From positions 44,344,201 to 44,408,200 of the forward strand of contig OY821774.1 of the NCBI GenBank assembly GCA_963682175.1: a DNA stretch of 64,000 nucleotides. The letters are read 5' to 3'. How positions within the stretch are numbered: the first letter of the stretch is position 1; each line of letters starts with the position of its first letter. This DNA comes from Triglochin maritima. Its lineage: Eukaryota > Streptophyta > Magnoliopsida > Alismatales > Juncaginaceae. A program made the position numbers and the translations under genes. The notes below the pieces were generated by a model that searched no databases, was not told where the DNA came from, and saw only the letters and a list, made by a program, of their open reading frames with translations. Below, piece by piece: positions 1 through 13,500 of this stretch.

Positions 1-2
1 CC

Positions 3-1081
3 TAGGGGTGCACACGGGTCGGGTTGGGTCGGGTTTGGGTTGAAACCCGACCCAACCCGAAATTTTCGGGTTAGGAAAATACCCAACCCGAACCCGACCC
101 CATTCGTGTTGAACCCAACCCGACCCGAAATTTTCGGGTTGGGTTGGGTCGGGTTGGACCCGAAATTTTGGTTTTGAGTTGCACTTCCAAGGTTTGCATT
201 GCATTCTACAACATGAGATTCTATATACATTTCCTGTTATGATCAGCATTGTTTCCTCCAGTCTCACCAAATATATTATCCAAAACTCATCTACTGCTCA
301 CGATCCACTTTTTTAGTTCCAGAAGCTCGCAGAAACTAACATTCTGGCAAACTAATTCCTTAGCTGATGAAAAGTTAAACAACATTCCCAACACACAAAC
401 ATATCTTCTCATAACCAAACAATCCCACCAGTACAAACACAAAACAGAGATAAAGAGAAATCAATCCTTCTAGAAAACACAAAGCCATTTCTTCACGCAA
501 TGACAGTTGAACAGCATTCCTAAAACCCACAATCACACACAAAGACCAAATAAAAAGCACTCTTCTACAACCAGATGAACACCTCATTCATGATAAAGAT
601 CCAACCTTCAGGAGAGAGAAAAAGACAAACCCCAAACTACACCAAAATCCCCGTACAAACCTCCGGAAGAGAGCGAAAGACCTCGGGAAGCCGGATCCGA
701 GGCGTCTCAGTCCTGGAGCAGAAGGGTTAAGGCGGAGACAGTGGGATCATCAGCGGTGGGAGGAGGAGAGGGGAAAGGGCGGAGGAGAAGAGGTCGCGAT
801 TTGATCCAATGTAAGGGCGAGTGGGGTGTTTCGGACTTTCGGGAAAAAGTGATTATCGGGTGGGCTGAAAGAGTGGGCCTGGAATAGAGGAGAGGATTCC
901 TGCGGGTTCGGGTCGGGTTGGGTCAACCCGACCCATATAACCCGAACTCGACCCGAAAATTCGGGTTTCAGAATTTTTCAACCCAATCCAACCCGAACCA
1001 CTTGCCAACCCGACCCAACCCGACCCGACCAGTCGGGTTCGGGTCGGTTTTCGGGTTCAACCCGACCCGTGTGCACCCCTA
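3..1081. mobile_element. hAT-like non-autonomous element with GGGTCGGGTT ends
   Basis: The ends form a perfect 24-bp terminal inverted repeat beginning TAGGGGTGCACACGGGTC. The right flank reads TTCATACC, and the two bases left of the element in the window (CC) fit the end of the same 8-bp target duplication; the other six bases lie outside. An 8-bp duplication and TAGGGGTG ends fit the hAT superfamily. Inside each terminus are tandem GGGTCGGGTT-type repeats (about 10-175 and 905-1070). The middle holds no convincing ORF. A GC-richer stretch near 600-850 resembles gene leader sequence and might be captured host DNA. No transposase is seen. Confidence 0.82.
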
Positions 1082-1451
1082 TTCATACCTACCATACAAG
1101 TCACCAAACACCTGTTATAAGCAATAATTATTTATCTCCCAAAGAATAATTAACACGCTAAGATTGCTTCCTAGCTTACAATTACAATAGATTACCCAAA
1201 ACATACTACTAACATAACATACACGAAATCAAAATTTTCTTCGTCTTAGACACTTTTTTCTAAAATATTGGGCTGCTTCCTGCTTGGCATATTCTCATTT
1301 GACACACCAACTCACCAATCTTTATTCTTAAGCAATCTTCCCCATAAATACCCCCACTCTTTCTCCACATCTTATCTCATCATCAACATTTCTCTTTCAA
1401 AGTTTCCTTCACTACCGCCCTTCTCTCTCGGTCTCTCTGTTTGGTGCAACC
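1082..1451 (+). promoter_or_regulatory. Upstream region and 5' leader of the CYSTM gene
   Basis: This is non-coding sequence between the hAT-like element and the CYSTM start codon. A TATA-like CATAAATA lies near 1344, followed by a CT-rich leader (about 1360-1440) typical of plant 5' UTRs. The transposon ends only 370 bp from the start codon, so it borders the proximal promoter. No other element is recognised. Confidence 0.4.
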
Positions 1452-2645
1452 ATGAGCCAGTATGATCAGAACCAAGGTATGTGGATTTAATACAATGGAA
1501 GGATTTTTTTTTGGTAGGTTGTTTGCTACCAAGAAGGATTGGATCATGTGATTCTAAGCTTTTTTTCTTTTTCTTTTTCTTTTTTAAGGGTCTTTAAAAA
1601 ATAGTTTAGATCCAATTTTGGGTTTTTAAGTAGTGGTCTTTTTTGCTATAATATAGGGTTTAGTAGTTGGGATCATTAGTAAGTGTAGTGTTTTGGATCT
1701 TCGTTTTGAGAATAAAAAAAAACACTTTTTTAAACAATGTCACAGTATCATACTTCAAAAAAAATCAAAAAGGTATATTTGTAGTTGAGATCAAATTTAT
1801 AGTATGGTGCTTGTATATTGTTTTAGCGGGATTGTCAGTGGCAACAGTTTTGTCTTTTTATTTTAGGATAGATAGACCACCCTTTTTAATAATTTAATTC
1901 TGTAATGACTTAGGAATTTGATCAACAAAAATTAGCATCAGCCATCAAGAGGACCATGTTACTAAATTCATAATTCATCTAGGCAAATTAAGTCGAGAAT
2001 TTAATTTCAAAATAAAAGGGTTAAATCACAAAATATACCACAACACAAATATGCATCAGAAGATTAGTTTAAGTAAATTCAGTTTCCCAAATTCATGGAA
2101 CCAAAACACCACCACACCAGTCTGGGTCAGCAATCAGATTAAGAATTTTACAAAATAAGACCAAATGAGTCAAACCTGACCTTGACTTTTTATAGGAAAT
2201 CAAGCTATCATTCAATCCGCACATTTTAATATCCACAAAATCATATTCAACGTTCTAATTCAGATAATTTTCTTGAAACAGCATACCCACCCCCTGGCCA
2301 AGCCTACCCAGCACCACCCCAAGCCTATCCGCCTCCCGGGCAAGCTTATCCGCCTACCGCACAGCCAGCATACCCCCAGCAAGCTCCAGAGGAGACTAAG
2401 AGCAGAGGAGGTGATGGCTTCTGGAAAGGATGGTAAGTTCTTACTATCTATCATCATATCATAATGTGCATTATTTCCACATTTTTTGCTTGTTACCCAA
2501 TACAAATTGAGAAATAATTTGTGGGTATTTATGTGAAGTTCATATAGTTATCACCATTTGATGTTTCTGATCTTGTTGTTTTGGTTTTGTGTTGTGCAGT
2601 TGTGCTGCCTTGTGTTGCTGCTGTGCGTTGGATGCATGTTTCTGA
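1452..2645 (+). CDS. Cysteine-rich transmembrane module (CYSTM/WIH-type) small protein
   Basis: Three exons, 1452-1476, 2282-2432 and 2600-2645, join in frame to 73 codons plus stop with GT-AG introns. The N-terminus MSQYDQNQ leads into a Pro/Tyr/Gln-rich region with repeats such as AYPPPGQ, then an acidic/basic linker and the C-terminal block WKGCCAALCCCCALDACF. That Cys-rich, hydrophobic tail is the diagnostic CYSTM motif. Family members are short tail-anchored membrane proteins, several linked to stress tolerance; WIH1/WIH2 of Arabidopsis act in megasporogenesis. The short first exon carries only eight codons and a split Ala codon, so ORF callers would miss the gene. The start is the first ATG after the CT-rich leader and matches the family's usual MSQY start. 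Function beyond family membership is inference. Confidence 0.9.
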
Positions 2646-3051
2646 GCTTTGATGAATAGGATGGATTTTTTATGTAGCTTGTGGTGTTACATTTGTGTGT
2701 AATCATGTGATGATTCTAGTATGATGTAGTAGTTTTTATTTCCCAAACATTTGTCTTTTGTTGTTTACTTTCAAACATAATAAGAACCTTGGTTTGTATC
2801 ACTTTAAGATTTCATGTGGTTTATTTATTTATTTATTGCGATTCGTCTTACATTTGATTGGGATACTGCAGTCCTGGTTGCCTTTTTTTTATTTTGGTGT
2901 CTATTTTGAGGTAATACTACTTGCTGATTGCTCATTTTTTTTCCAAACATGCTCATTTTTTTCGAACACTATGAATAAAATTAAAGTACGATATCGTCCC
3001 ATGTTTCTAAGAAAATTTGCAAGCCCCGACTCAATTGTGTTTGATAATTAT
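2646..3051. other. 3' flank of the CYSTM gene
   Basis: AT-rich sequence holding the probable 3' UTR of the CYSTM gene. There is no coding evidence. The last eight bases (3044-3051, ATAATTAT) are the left target duplication of the next element. Confidence 0.4.
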
Positions 3052-3787
3052 TGGGATTTTTGCTTGGGTGCACTTCCAAATGTGCATCATTGGACCATTG
3101 CACACATTTTTTTATTAGCTTTGTAACCTTGCAAAATCGAAGAATTGCTTAAGCGTACTTCCACCTTAAACTTAACGCTGTTATAACCGTTTGATAATTT
3201 TATTCTAAGACCCACGTACTTCCACAAAATCACCTCCTCCCCTAAAACTCTCAAGTGTTGAAAATTGTTCAAACTCCTCCTAGTTTATGAATTTATGATA
3301 TGTTTCGTATTACTTTTTCGACCATCTTCAAATAAAATTGTTTTTTTTTACTAAAGTACACTTACAAAAATGACTTATTAGACCTTTAAGTTTTTTATTG
3401 TTCTATTACACTTGTTAACTCAATTAATTAATCTAATACATATGGTTATATGCGGGACCCACATTTTTATTGGAGATGAGTAACTTTTTATGTAAAAATA
3501 ATTAGAAATTTTGCATACACACCCAAACAAAATATCATATTATATCTTCATCCTTAAATTTACTTGTTAAATTACACTAAATTTACTTCATTCGGCAGAT
3601 TTAGTGGTAGTACGAGGGTATTAGCATAAAATTACCAAACTGAGTTGTAAAAGACGTTACCAATGTTAATGTGGAAGTGCATTGAAGTAATTATTCGATT
3701 TTACAAGTGTACAGGGCCAATAAAAATGTATGTGTATGCAAAGGTACAATAAAACACTTTTGAAAGTGCACCCAAGCAAAAATCCCA
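3052..3787. mobile_element. 736-bp TIR element, non-autonomous
   Basis: The two ends are inverted copies of about 60 bp, starting TGGGATTTTTGCTTGGGTGC. The flanks 3044-3051 and 3788-3795 are identical (ATAATTAT), an 8-bp target duplication. No transposase ORF is present. The 8-bp duplication points to hAT. A 9-bp duplication with one mismatch is also possible, so Mutator-like cannot be excluded. Confidence 0.75.
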
Positions 3788-4505
3788 ATAATTATTCAAT
3801 ATCTTAATGATGATTTTGAAAAACAACATATGCAGACCTTGAAAACCAACTAATATTTGTTCTTTATTCTCTCATCAAAAGATATGAACATGATTACCTA
3901 GACAAAGATAATTACACGAACTTTGGGTAAGGTGATGCCATCCAATTTGAATTTTTCTTTTTCTTTTTATACAGAGGTTGTGGTTACTTTCTGTTTAGAC
4001 ATGGCTGAAAGATAAGTGAGGAAAGGGTCCCTCCGTCCCTGACCTTCATGAATAATTTCTTCCTACTGCATTTGGACCAGTATGTGGTTTGGATGTCTAA
4101 ATAAACCCGACCTTGATCCTTTTCTGCCAGATACCAAGTATGGCATTTCCATGACGCCTACATAAAGGAAATGTGCAGTCTATATCTCGATCCTAATTGC
4201 AGAAAAACTGCAAGCACTTGCAAAATATAACTTTTTTGTTGCCCTACATCCAAACAGCAAAAAAAAATCTGCCGAATGGAATTCTTATATTGATATCTTT
4301 GTACGTCCACAGCGTCATTCTTACATTTACATATGTACATGGCCATATTAACATTTATAACCGGGTTATAGATGCATCATTTCTTCATTAGCATTATTGA
4401 TTGTCATTATAAACATATATTTTTATTTATAGACTATACATTTACGTACAATACTGGGATATTCCCAGATAGACATTTTTTTGACATTAAATACCTTGCC
4501 ATACT
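3788..4505. other. Intergenic and 3' flank of the LCAT4-like gene
   Basis: No gene is seen. The right part presumably contains the 3' UTR of the minus-strand LCAT4-like gene, whose stop codon is at 4506-4508. Confidence 0.4.
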
Positions 4506-7500
4506 TTAGCCACTCGAGGCGACGCCAACTGCTTGAGCTTGAACAACATTAGGGACTACAGTGGAGCAAATGGGGTCCTTCTCAATGAGTGAAACTGCCA
4601 GGGCACCCATTGCAGCTGCCTCGTTGACGGATTTGTCCCCTTCTTGCTTGTCTTCGTCTTTGCAAGAAACAACTTCCCAATCCTCTTTGGGAGCAGGAGT
4701 CTTCTCCTGCAAAGCTTCTTTGGACTTGGAAGCAAGCTCAAAGGAAGTTGGTAGGATTACATAGTCGTTAATCGGGTCATAGAAAGGGTCAGGTTCTCCT
4801 GCTTTCAGCCAGTGCTCCAGCATACGGAACACATAATGATCACAGATGATCCCTCGGTGATCGGCAGCAACACCGACTCTTGCCACTGCATCAAATCCAT
4901 CCGCCTGGAAGTAAAGTGACCACACATTACATATTTAGATCACATGAAACAACACAGATATTCATCAGAATAATGCTTCTAAAAATATAGGACACAAGGA
5001 AGTCGTCTGCTTACTACTGCCTAATTTCAAAGCCCAAACAGACAATGAAAATACTGTCATAATAGTTTTCTTGATGAAAAATTATGAAGCTCTTGGCATG
5101 CTGTCAAATTCTGAATATCTTGGAAGAACTAATAAAAAAACCTGTGGGGAATGGGAAATACAATAAGTATGCTACCACCCACCAAAGGCCTTAGTTGTCA
5201 CCATAGTAATGGAAAATGTATACGACACCTTGTCAACTTTAATTCATATCCCGAAGTACCATTTTTACGATTAAGAACTATAAATAGTAAATAGTTACTA
5301 TTGCATGCATTCGCATTGAATGTACAAATATGGGACAACCATGAGTGAAATCACCGAGAGACATACAAGGAAGGTTGCTAGGTAAACATCAAAGAGCTTA
5401 TACCTTGGCTGATTCTGAGGGAACTGATCCATCACCATTCACATAGAGATACTTAGCCTAGAAACAAAACTTATTTAGTTCACAACTTGAAAGATAAAAC
5501 CCAGATGATAAGATTGAATCATTAAATCAAATAAGAAAGCAAACATCAAATTGTAAATGCAATAAGGAAATGATAGATAACCGAACTAGTCTAGGAATCA
5601 GGATATTCATGATTGGACTGCAATTTAATGTTCAGATTACAACACCTTCATATTCTTGAAAATATTCAGATCAAACCATGTCATGGAAGATTTTGTTTCT
5701 TTTGAGCTCATTAATACCAACTTAATTGTATCTGGTGATTCAGAGTTCACCCAAAAGTCTCTCACAAAAAGTTCATTAAAAACTAAATTATCCATGTCAA
5801 CCATGTATAATGGTGAGGCTAAACTCCTGAATTGTACTAAGAAGAATTCAATTTGAGAAAATACCCAAGCTTGCTTCTAGAACTTCTTATACCAAGGAAC
5901 ATAAAAAATAGCAGCTAACAAGCAAAGTGTCGTCATCTCTCTATTTTATATCTTGTAAAACTATATAAACACTCGTATCATACAACAGAAAATTCTACGA
6001 ATGTGCCCAAGGATAACCCTTCGAGTTGACCAGATACACTTATTCCCTTAAGTAGAAAAATCATTCCAAGTAAAAGAAAGTACAATAATTAAAAATATAT
6101 GAAAACATGCAGATTATCAAATTTGTGACAAACAATAGTCATTATCAGTGTTCCTCCAATGTTTCATGCCCTTGTTGTCACACCCTTAAAGTGTTCCGCC
6201 AGGGGTGTTGATGCGTGCAGACTATTTGGAGAACATCGGGTGGCCATATGAGTGTATATGCTATATGGGGGAGAGACTTCAACTCGAAGGCGAGCACCTA
6301 CGGGACTGCACTTATATGCAGTTGGGAGCGTAGGGCTGGTTAGGGGCTGAAGTCGCTTCCCTGACGAGCCCAAGGCAGGGCGAAACCAGCCGATGTTGTC
6401 TCGCACGCAGAATAGCTGACTGTGGGTGCGCGTATATGTGCGCGCGTACAGTGTTATGCGAGAGTGGGCGACTGTCACCGCACAAGTCCGTAATAATTGG
6501 TATCAGAGTCAAACCTATAGATCGTGAGATGTCCCGCGAAAGGCTTGCAAAAGGTGAGTAGCAGGGGAGCTTGTACATTTAAGGTTTTTCGGACGGTTTG
6601 GGAAACTCCCAAGCTCTAGTCCAGAAGCTGCGTAGTTTGGCCAAACGCTTGTGGGCGAACGCAAGTTGCCAGGAAACCTCATAGAGGGATGATGGGACTT
6701 ATATTCCCACACGCAGTATACCTGAATGGTGATAAGTAAGTTGTGCACGAGGACGTGCACGATTTTAAAGGGGGAAGAGTTTGTCACACCCTTAAAGTCT
6801 TCCACCAGGGGGTGTTGATGCGTGCAGACTATTTGGGGAACATCGGGTGGTCATATGAGCGTAGATGCTATATGGTGGAGAGACTTCAACTCGAAGGTGA
6901 ACGCCTACGGGACTGCACTTATATGCAGTTGGGAGCGTAAGGCTGGTTGGGGACTGAAGTCGCTTCCCTGACGAGCCCAAGGCTGGACGAAACCAACCGA
7001 TGTTGTCTCGTACGCAGAATAACTGACTGTGGGTGCGCGTATATGCGCGCGCACAGTGTTGTGCGGGCGTGGGCGATTGTCACCGCACTAGTCCATAATA
7101 CTTGCCATGTTAACACACATGATGTGTCCTACATGTGCCGAAGAAGTAGTGCTACTATATGTCTAGCAGTAAAAAGCAAGTGACAAGTTGTCCCTCCTCA
7201 CAAAACATAACAAAAGAAGGTACCGACCATAGCCAAATAAGTGCCCACCCTCCCTCACTTTGAAATAAAAGCTAGTAACTGTAACAGAGGTGTCTAGACC
7301 ATATTACGAGCAACGACTGGTAATAGCCTTGACATTCAAGATTACTTGTTCGAAAGATAAAAGGGAAACATGATGCATAGTGAAAGGCATCTAGTTTGAC
7401 TATTTTAGGTTATTGTTGCATCTATATGGTATATCACTACTATCTAATACAGATACCATCAAAAGATGCTCACTAACCTTGAGCAATGGCAAATCTTTTA

Positions 7501-10500
7501 GATCGGACACTGGGTTTTTTTCGCTGCCATAACTGCAAAACAAGGAAATAAGCCAATCTTTTATAAACATATTCATGAATACAGCTGCACAAAATGTTTT
7601 GTTTCCTGGCAAAGGTAGGAATCAACCAAATCCTACGAGAGCCAACAAGAACCTTGATGTAAAGTCAACACGAAATACTAAACATTCAAATGGTATGGAT
7701 AAATCAGAAGCCCGATAAAACCATAAATCGGCATAAAAAGAAGTGCAAACCCTAAGAACAGAATGGAATCTCATAACTGATTTCAATCTTCAGACATCAT
7801 CTTTCATTCCCTAAAAAATTCCAGAGTTACAAATGCATTCTTAAAAAAATACTACAAAGTTCAAAAAGAGAACAGCAAGAAGAAGAAACAGAGGACCACA
7901 TCTTGACAGGTTGCAACTCATGTTGACTATTCAGGAAGAACCAAAGAAGAAAATCCTGAATGTAGCCTACATATACAGTCAGTGCACATGGGATGCAGAT
8001 TTACCTTCCTTCAGGGTTACAGCACATATCAAAAATATCAAGATCCTGAGACTAACCCCTGATGTACAATGACCACAACTTTCTTACCCAAAAGCTACTG
8101 AGAATATTTTTTTATCCTAATAGCTGTTCAGAATAATGTAGTTCAGCTAATTGGAATAATGTAGATAAACATTACATTCATTTCATATTTCAGTGATACA
8201 AGCAACACTAAAATATCCAAGAATGCAGTAATAGATGTTCATGCCCATGAGAGTTAAAAGACTATACCAAACACTGTTTGGTGTGTCAACATTAATGCCA
8301 TAAATGTTGAAGAATTTAACTGTCGGTGGAAGCTTGGCACGTGATAGTACTTCTTGAGTCTCATTAGCCCATTTTAAGATCTCTAGGTTAAATGGTAAGG
8401 GAAAATCATTGCCATCACATTGAACCTGTAAGCAAATGACATAGCATTAAATAACTAAATGAGAAACAATGCAATGACACAATGTTAAACACAACAAGGA
8501 TGTTGAACTATAAAATACAATAGATGGATGGTTGCTTTGTATAATTGAAAATAAAATAATAAGACGCTAATAAGTGATAACCTTCAAATTTCACAATGAA
8601 AATACTTTTTCATATAGAAATTTGAAATTACAATATGTATTAACCGTGAACTCTCATAACAAAATAGGCATGTAAATTCTTTATTATAGGTAGGGGGCAT
8701 CCATGAAAAGTAGAACACCTCTCTACTAACAAAAGTCATTTTTTATTATAATTATTACAAAGTCAACACTACATGCGTAAGCTATATTTTTCCGTTTCCT
8801 TTTGAACCTGCAAGAATTTGCAGGTGTCAACGAAAAATTGCAATAAGAAAAAAGGGCATGCCAATTCGTTATAGGAAAAAATAGAACATGCTTACTATTT
8901 ATAGCTAACAACTCATCTATGACATGAAACTTGAACCTCATTTTAAGCGAAAGACATTTTTCTTTCAAATTTGAATTGCAAATACCTAACATCTTACCAT
9001 ATTACAAGCAAGTGCCTCACTCATTATAGATACAGCATCTACAGATTCATATGACTCCAGCGTTAAGTTCATATTTCCAGAGTCATCACACCTCTCACGC
9101 CAAACTTGCAGAAGCGGTGGGCTTGTCCAATAAAAATCTGGATTGCCCAGTAATTCATACATAGATGGGCATTCAATAAGCTGAAAACAAATGAACCATG
9201 GAAGTATAACACCACCCCATTAAAATAAACATTCAGAAGTAACTCATGAAAGACATCTTCAGAAGCAGAAAAAAAGTTCCAAGTGACGAAATAGCAATGA
9301 CAAGAGTAAGAAAGTGTCATTTTTCATAGAAATGATTATTTGCAAACGTACCTACCAGGACATGGAGGAAGATACTAGATAATAAACAATCAGATTAAAG
9401 ATTCTGAGTCAAGAGAATGTTATGGAAGGATCATTGCTATGAATTTCGCACATGCAAAGTATGACAAAATAGCAAACTATTGCTACAAATTTAGTATATG
9501 CTAAGCATGCCAAAGTTCTCAGCTGTTCCATAAATCGCAACATATAGCACAAGGCATGTCATTTCCTGAAAATTTATCGCAACTATACAATTCATAAAAA
9601 GTAGCAAATTATGCTCAATATGCCACATTCTGCTACAAGCGCAACCAAATTGTCATAGATATTCTTGGCATGTGCTATGGTCCAAATAGTAAAACATCAG
9701 CTTCGTAGTCCTAGAGGTGACAAGGTTTTGAGTTATCTTGTCATATGAGTGTAAAAAGATCAGAAGTATCAATCACCACTTGGAACTCGGAAGAAAGTAA
9801 CTGTTGGAAATTCGATCATTAAAGGCTATGATCTTTAGTCATAATTCCATAATATTCTGGAATTGATTCTGTGTAAATATAGATACTAAAAGTTGTAAAA
9901 TCAGAGAGAATAGGAAAGTAGAAGCTGTCAAATGTTAGCCTTTAGTTAGTTTCCTTTTTTGTTGTAATTGCTCTCTTTATAAGAGAACCTTGTATTCATT
10001 CGGAAGAATTAAGACATATTTTTCTCCTTATAATTTCTAAGTTGGTATCAAGAGCCAAACATGTCTTTAACCCTAAAATACAGCCAAAAAAACTATCTAG
10101 CCATGTCGGAAGTCACCTCCGAAAATCAAACTGATGTTCCGGTCAAGACATCAACCCTAGCAACCCACTCCAACCCTCATTCTGTCCAAATCACCACCAT
10201 CCGCTTAAATGGAGACAACTTGCTCCGCAGGTCGCAGTCCGTCCGAATGTATATCCGTGGGCAGGGGAAAATTGGCTACATCACAGGTGACAAGAAGGCT
10301 CCAGCTGAGAAAGATCCACTGTTCACTACTTGGGATGCTGAGAACTCCATGGTTATGACGTGGCTGGTCAACTCTATGGAGGAGGATATAAGTTCCAATT
10401 ACATGTGCTATCCTACTGCAAAAGAATTGTGGGATAATGTTAGTCAGATGTATTCTGACCTGGGCAATCAATCTCAGGTTTTTGAATTGACTTTAAAGTT

Positions 10501-13500
10501 GGGGGAGATTCTCCAAGGAAATGATTCTGTCACAAAATATTTAGATTCTTTGAAAAGGTTGTGGCAGGACCTTGATCTCTTCAACACATATGAATGGAAA
10601 TATGTTGATGACTGCAACCACCACAAGAAAACCATGGAAGACAGCCGTATTTACAAATTCCTTGCCTGCCTCAATGTTGAGTTTGATTAAGTACAAGGAA
10701 GGATTATTGGCAGATCTTCTGTTCCATCTATCGGAGAAGTCTTTGCCGAAGTTAGAAGGGAAGAAAGCCGAAGGAGCGTCATGCTCAGGAAAAAAAGTAT
10801 TGGTGAGTCTATTGAAAATTCTGCTTTAATTACTGATGCAGCTGCCTACAAAGCTGCAAATTATCAGCGCAGGACTGATAATAAACCTCAGGTCTGGTGT
10901 GATTTTTGCAACAAACCACGCCATACACGAGAAACCTGTTGGAAAATTCATGGCAAGCCTGCCAACTGGAAAGGCAACAAACAAAGAGAGAAGAATCATG
11001 AGACTCATACTGCCAATGAAGCCAACTCAGGCCCCTTCAACAAGGAGCAATTTGATCAACTCCTGAAACTGAAAATCCAACTCATCTGGTATTCCTAATG
11101 TTTCCTTGGCACAAACGGGTAGATATCCTAAAAGCCCTTTCTTATTTAAACTCCTCTCCATGGATCATAGATTCCGGAGCTTCCGATCACATGACTAGTT
11201 TTTATCATCTATTTGAAGCTTATTCCCCTTGTTCTGGAAACAAAAAAATTAGAGTTGCCGATGGTAACTTCTCACCCATTGCAGGAAAGGACTTATTAAA
11301 CTGAACAAGAAAATTAATCTCAATTCTATTCTTCATGTACCTAAATTAGCCTGCAATCTTGTCTGTAGTAAACTATCCAGAGATTCTAATTGTCATATTA
11401 CCTTCTTTGAATCACATTGTGAATTTCAGGACCAGAACTCGGAAAGGATGATTGGACATGCTAGGATGATTGAAGGTCTTTACTACTTTGATGAAATACA
11501 TTTTAGTAATAAAAAAGCCCAGAGCTTCTATGGCACCAGTTCAATTTCTGTTCGAGAAAAAATAATGCTATGACATCTTAGACTAGGGCATCCTAGTTTT
11601 CTTTTTCTGAAACACTTATTTCCTGATTTGTTTAAAGGGATTGATTGCTATTCTTTTCATTGTGAAAGTTGTGTGTATGCAAAAAATCATCGTGCTACTT
11701 ATTTGCAAAAAACTTACCAAGGCTCCAAACCTTTTTATTTGATTCATAGTGATGTTTGGGGCCCTTCTAAAGTTACTACTCTTTCTGGTACAAGATGGTT
11801 TGTTACGTTATTGATGACCATACACGTTTATGTTGGATTTATTTGATGCATAAAAAATCTGAGGTAAAAAATCTGTTTGAAAACTTTTACGCTATGATCA
11901 AAAACCAATTTCATAGCAAAGTTAGTATTTTACGTTCTGACAATAGAACAGAATATTTCAATGAATACTTAGGTGATTTTTTAAAAACCAAAAGCATTTT
12001 TCGCCAATCTACATGTAGGGATACCCCTCAACAAAATGACATTGCAGAACGAAAAAATAAACATTTGCTTGAAGTTGCTCGTGTCATAATGTTTTACATG
12101 CATGTTCCTAAGTATTTATGGGGTGAAGCAGTTTTAACATCTTATTTGATAAACAGAATGCCTACTAAGGTATTAAAATATAGAACACCTCTTGATTGCC
12201 TAAACATTTTTTTCCTTAAATAAGTCTGTTTTCTGATTTACCTGTCAGGGTTTTTAGATGTACTGTCTATGTGCATGTTCCAAGTCAATTTCGTTCAAAA
12301 CTTGACCCACGGGCTACAATTTTTTTGTGTGGGTTATTCATCAAATAAAAAAGGGTATAAATGTTTTGATCCGCATAACAAAAATAATAATTGAGAGCAT
12401 GGATGTAACCTTTTTAGAAACAAATTCTTATTTCACCAAACATTCTCTTCAGAGGGAGATAAGTGACTTAGAAGACAATTTTTGGGATATTTCTATCCCA
12501 CTTCCAAATATCATTCCTACACAAGAACCACATATATCTGAGAATTGTCACTTAGGAAATCCCAATCCTGATGTGTCTAATAAAGCACTTAGGAGAACCA
12601 AGTTCTTTGTTGCCTAGTAATGAAGATTCTCATTCAGGGGGAGAAGTACTACAAAATGGTCAATCTGATCTGAATTTTGAGCTTCAGGTTTATACTAGGA
12701 AGAGATTTCATCAAAGAAATAAAGACCCAAATGACACCCGTGCACAAATCCAATCTGAAAATCCGAGTTCTGGCATCAACATTTCAGGTAATCCTATCCC
12801 AACTCTAGTTTTTATTCCTCATACTTTTTCCAACAATTCACCTTCTTTTCCTGATATTGATGTTCCTATAGCTATTAGGAAAGGTGTTCGAAATTGCACT
12901 AAACATCCTATTGCAATTACATTTCCTATCAAAAACCATAAAGCTCACTTCTAGGATATCACACTTGTTTGTTCCAAGAAATATACAGGAAACATTGGGT
13001 GGTCCGAATTGGATGTTAGCAGTCATGGAGGAGATGAATGCTCCAAGGAGAAGTGGTACTTGGGAGATAGTTGATCTACCTAAAGGCAAGAAAGTGGTTG
13101 GATGTAAGTGGGTGTTTACAATAAAATGTAAAGCTGATGGAAGTGTTGAAAGGTACATGGCGAGACTGGTGGCTAAAGGTTTTACTCAGACTTATGGGAT
13201 TGAATATCAGGAGACGTTTGCCCCTGTAATAAATTCTATCAGAGTTTGTTATCTCTTGCAGTGAATTCAGATTGGCCTCTACATCAACTCAACATCAAAA
13301 ATGTATTCCTCAATGGTGATCTTGAAGAGGAGGTGTTCATGAGCCTACCGCTAGGATTTGAGAAAAAACTTGGTATTGACAAAGTATGCAGATTGAAGAA
13401 GTCTTTATATGGACTTAAACAGTCACCAAGAGCGTGGTTTTAACGCTTTGGAAAAGCAGTTATTAGTATTGGTTCTTGCAGAGTCAATTCGATCACACAA

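Larger units (their letters stand above)
6176..7100 (+). mobile_element. TRIM (miniature LTR retrotransposon) in LCAT4 intron 9
   Basis: Two direct repeats of 320 and 319 bp starting TGTCACACCC flank a 286-bp core. The core begins with a tRNA-Met type primer-binding site, TGGTATCAGAG (6498-6508), and ends with a polypurine tract, AAAGGGGGAAGAG (6767-6779). The flanks are CTTGT (6171-6175) and CTTGC (7101-7105), a near-perfect 5-bp duplication. There is no coding capacity, which is the definition of a TRIM. The LTRs differ at roughly 25 positions, so the insertion is not recent. The 3' LTR boundary (ends in TAATA, not CA) is set from the primer site and the flank. Confidence 0.85.

Noticed and set aside
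6164..7183. Several ORFs on both strands in the two 320-bp repeats of LCAT4 intron 9
   Set aside because: They lie in the LTRs of a TRIM, are repeated in both copies with differences that break frame, and show no domain.
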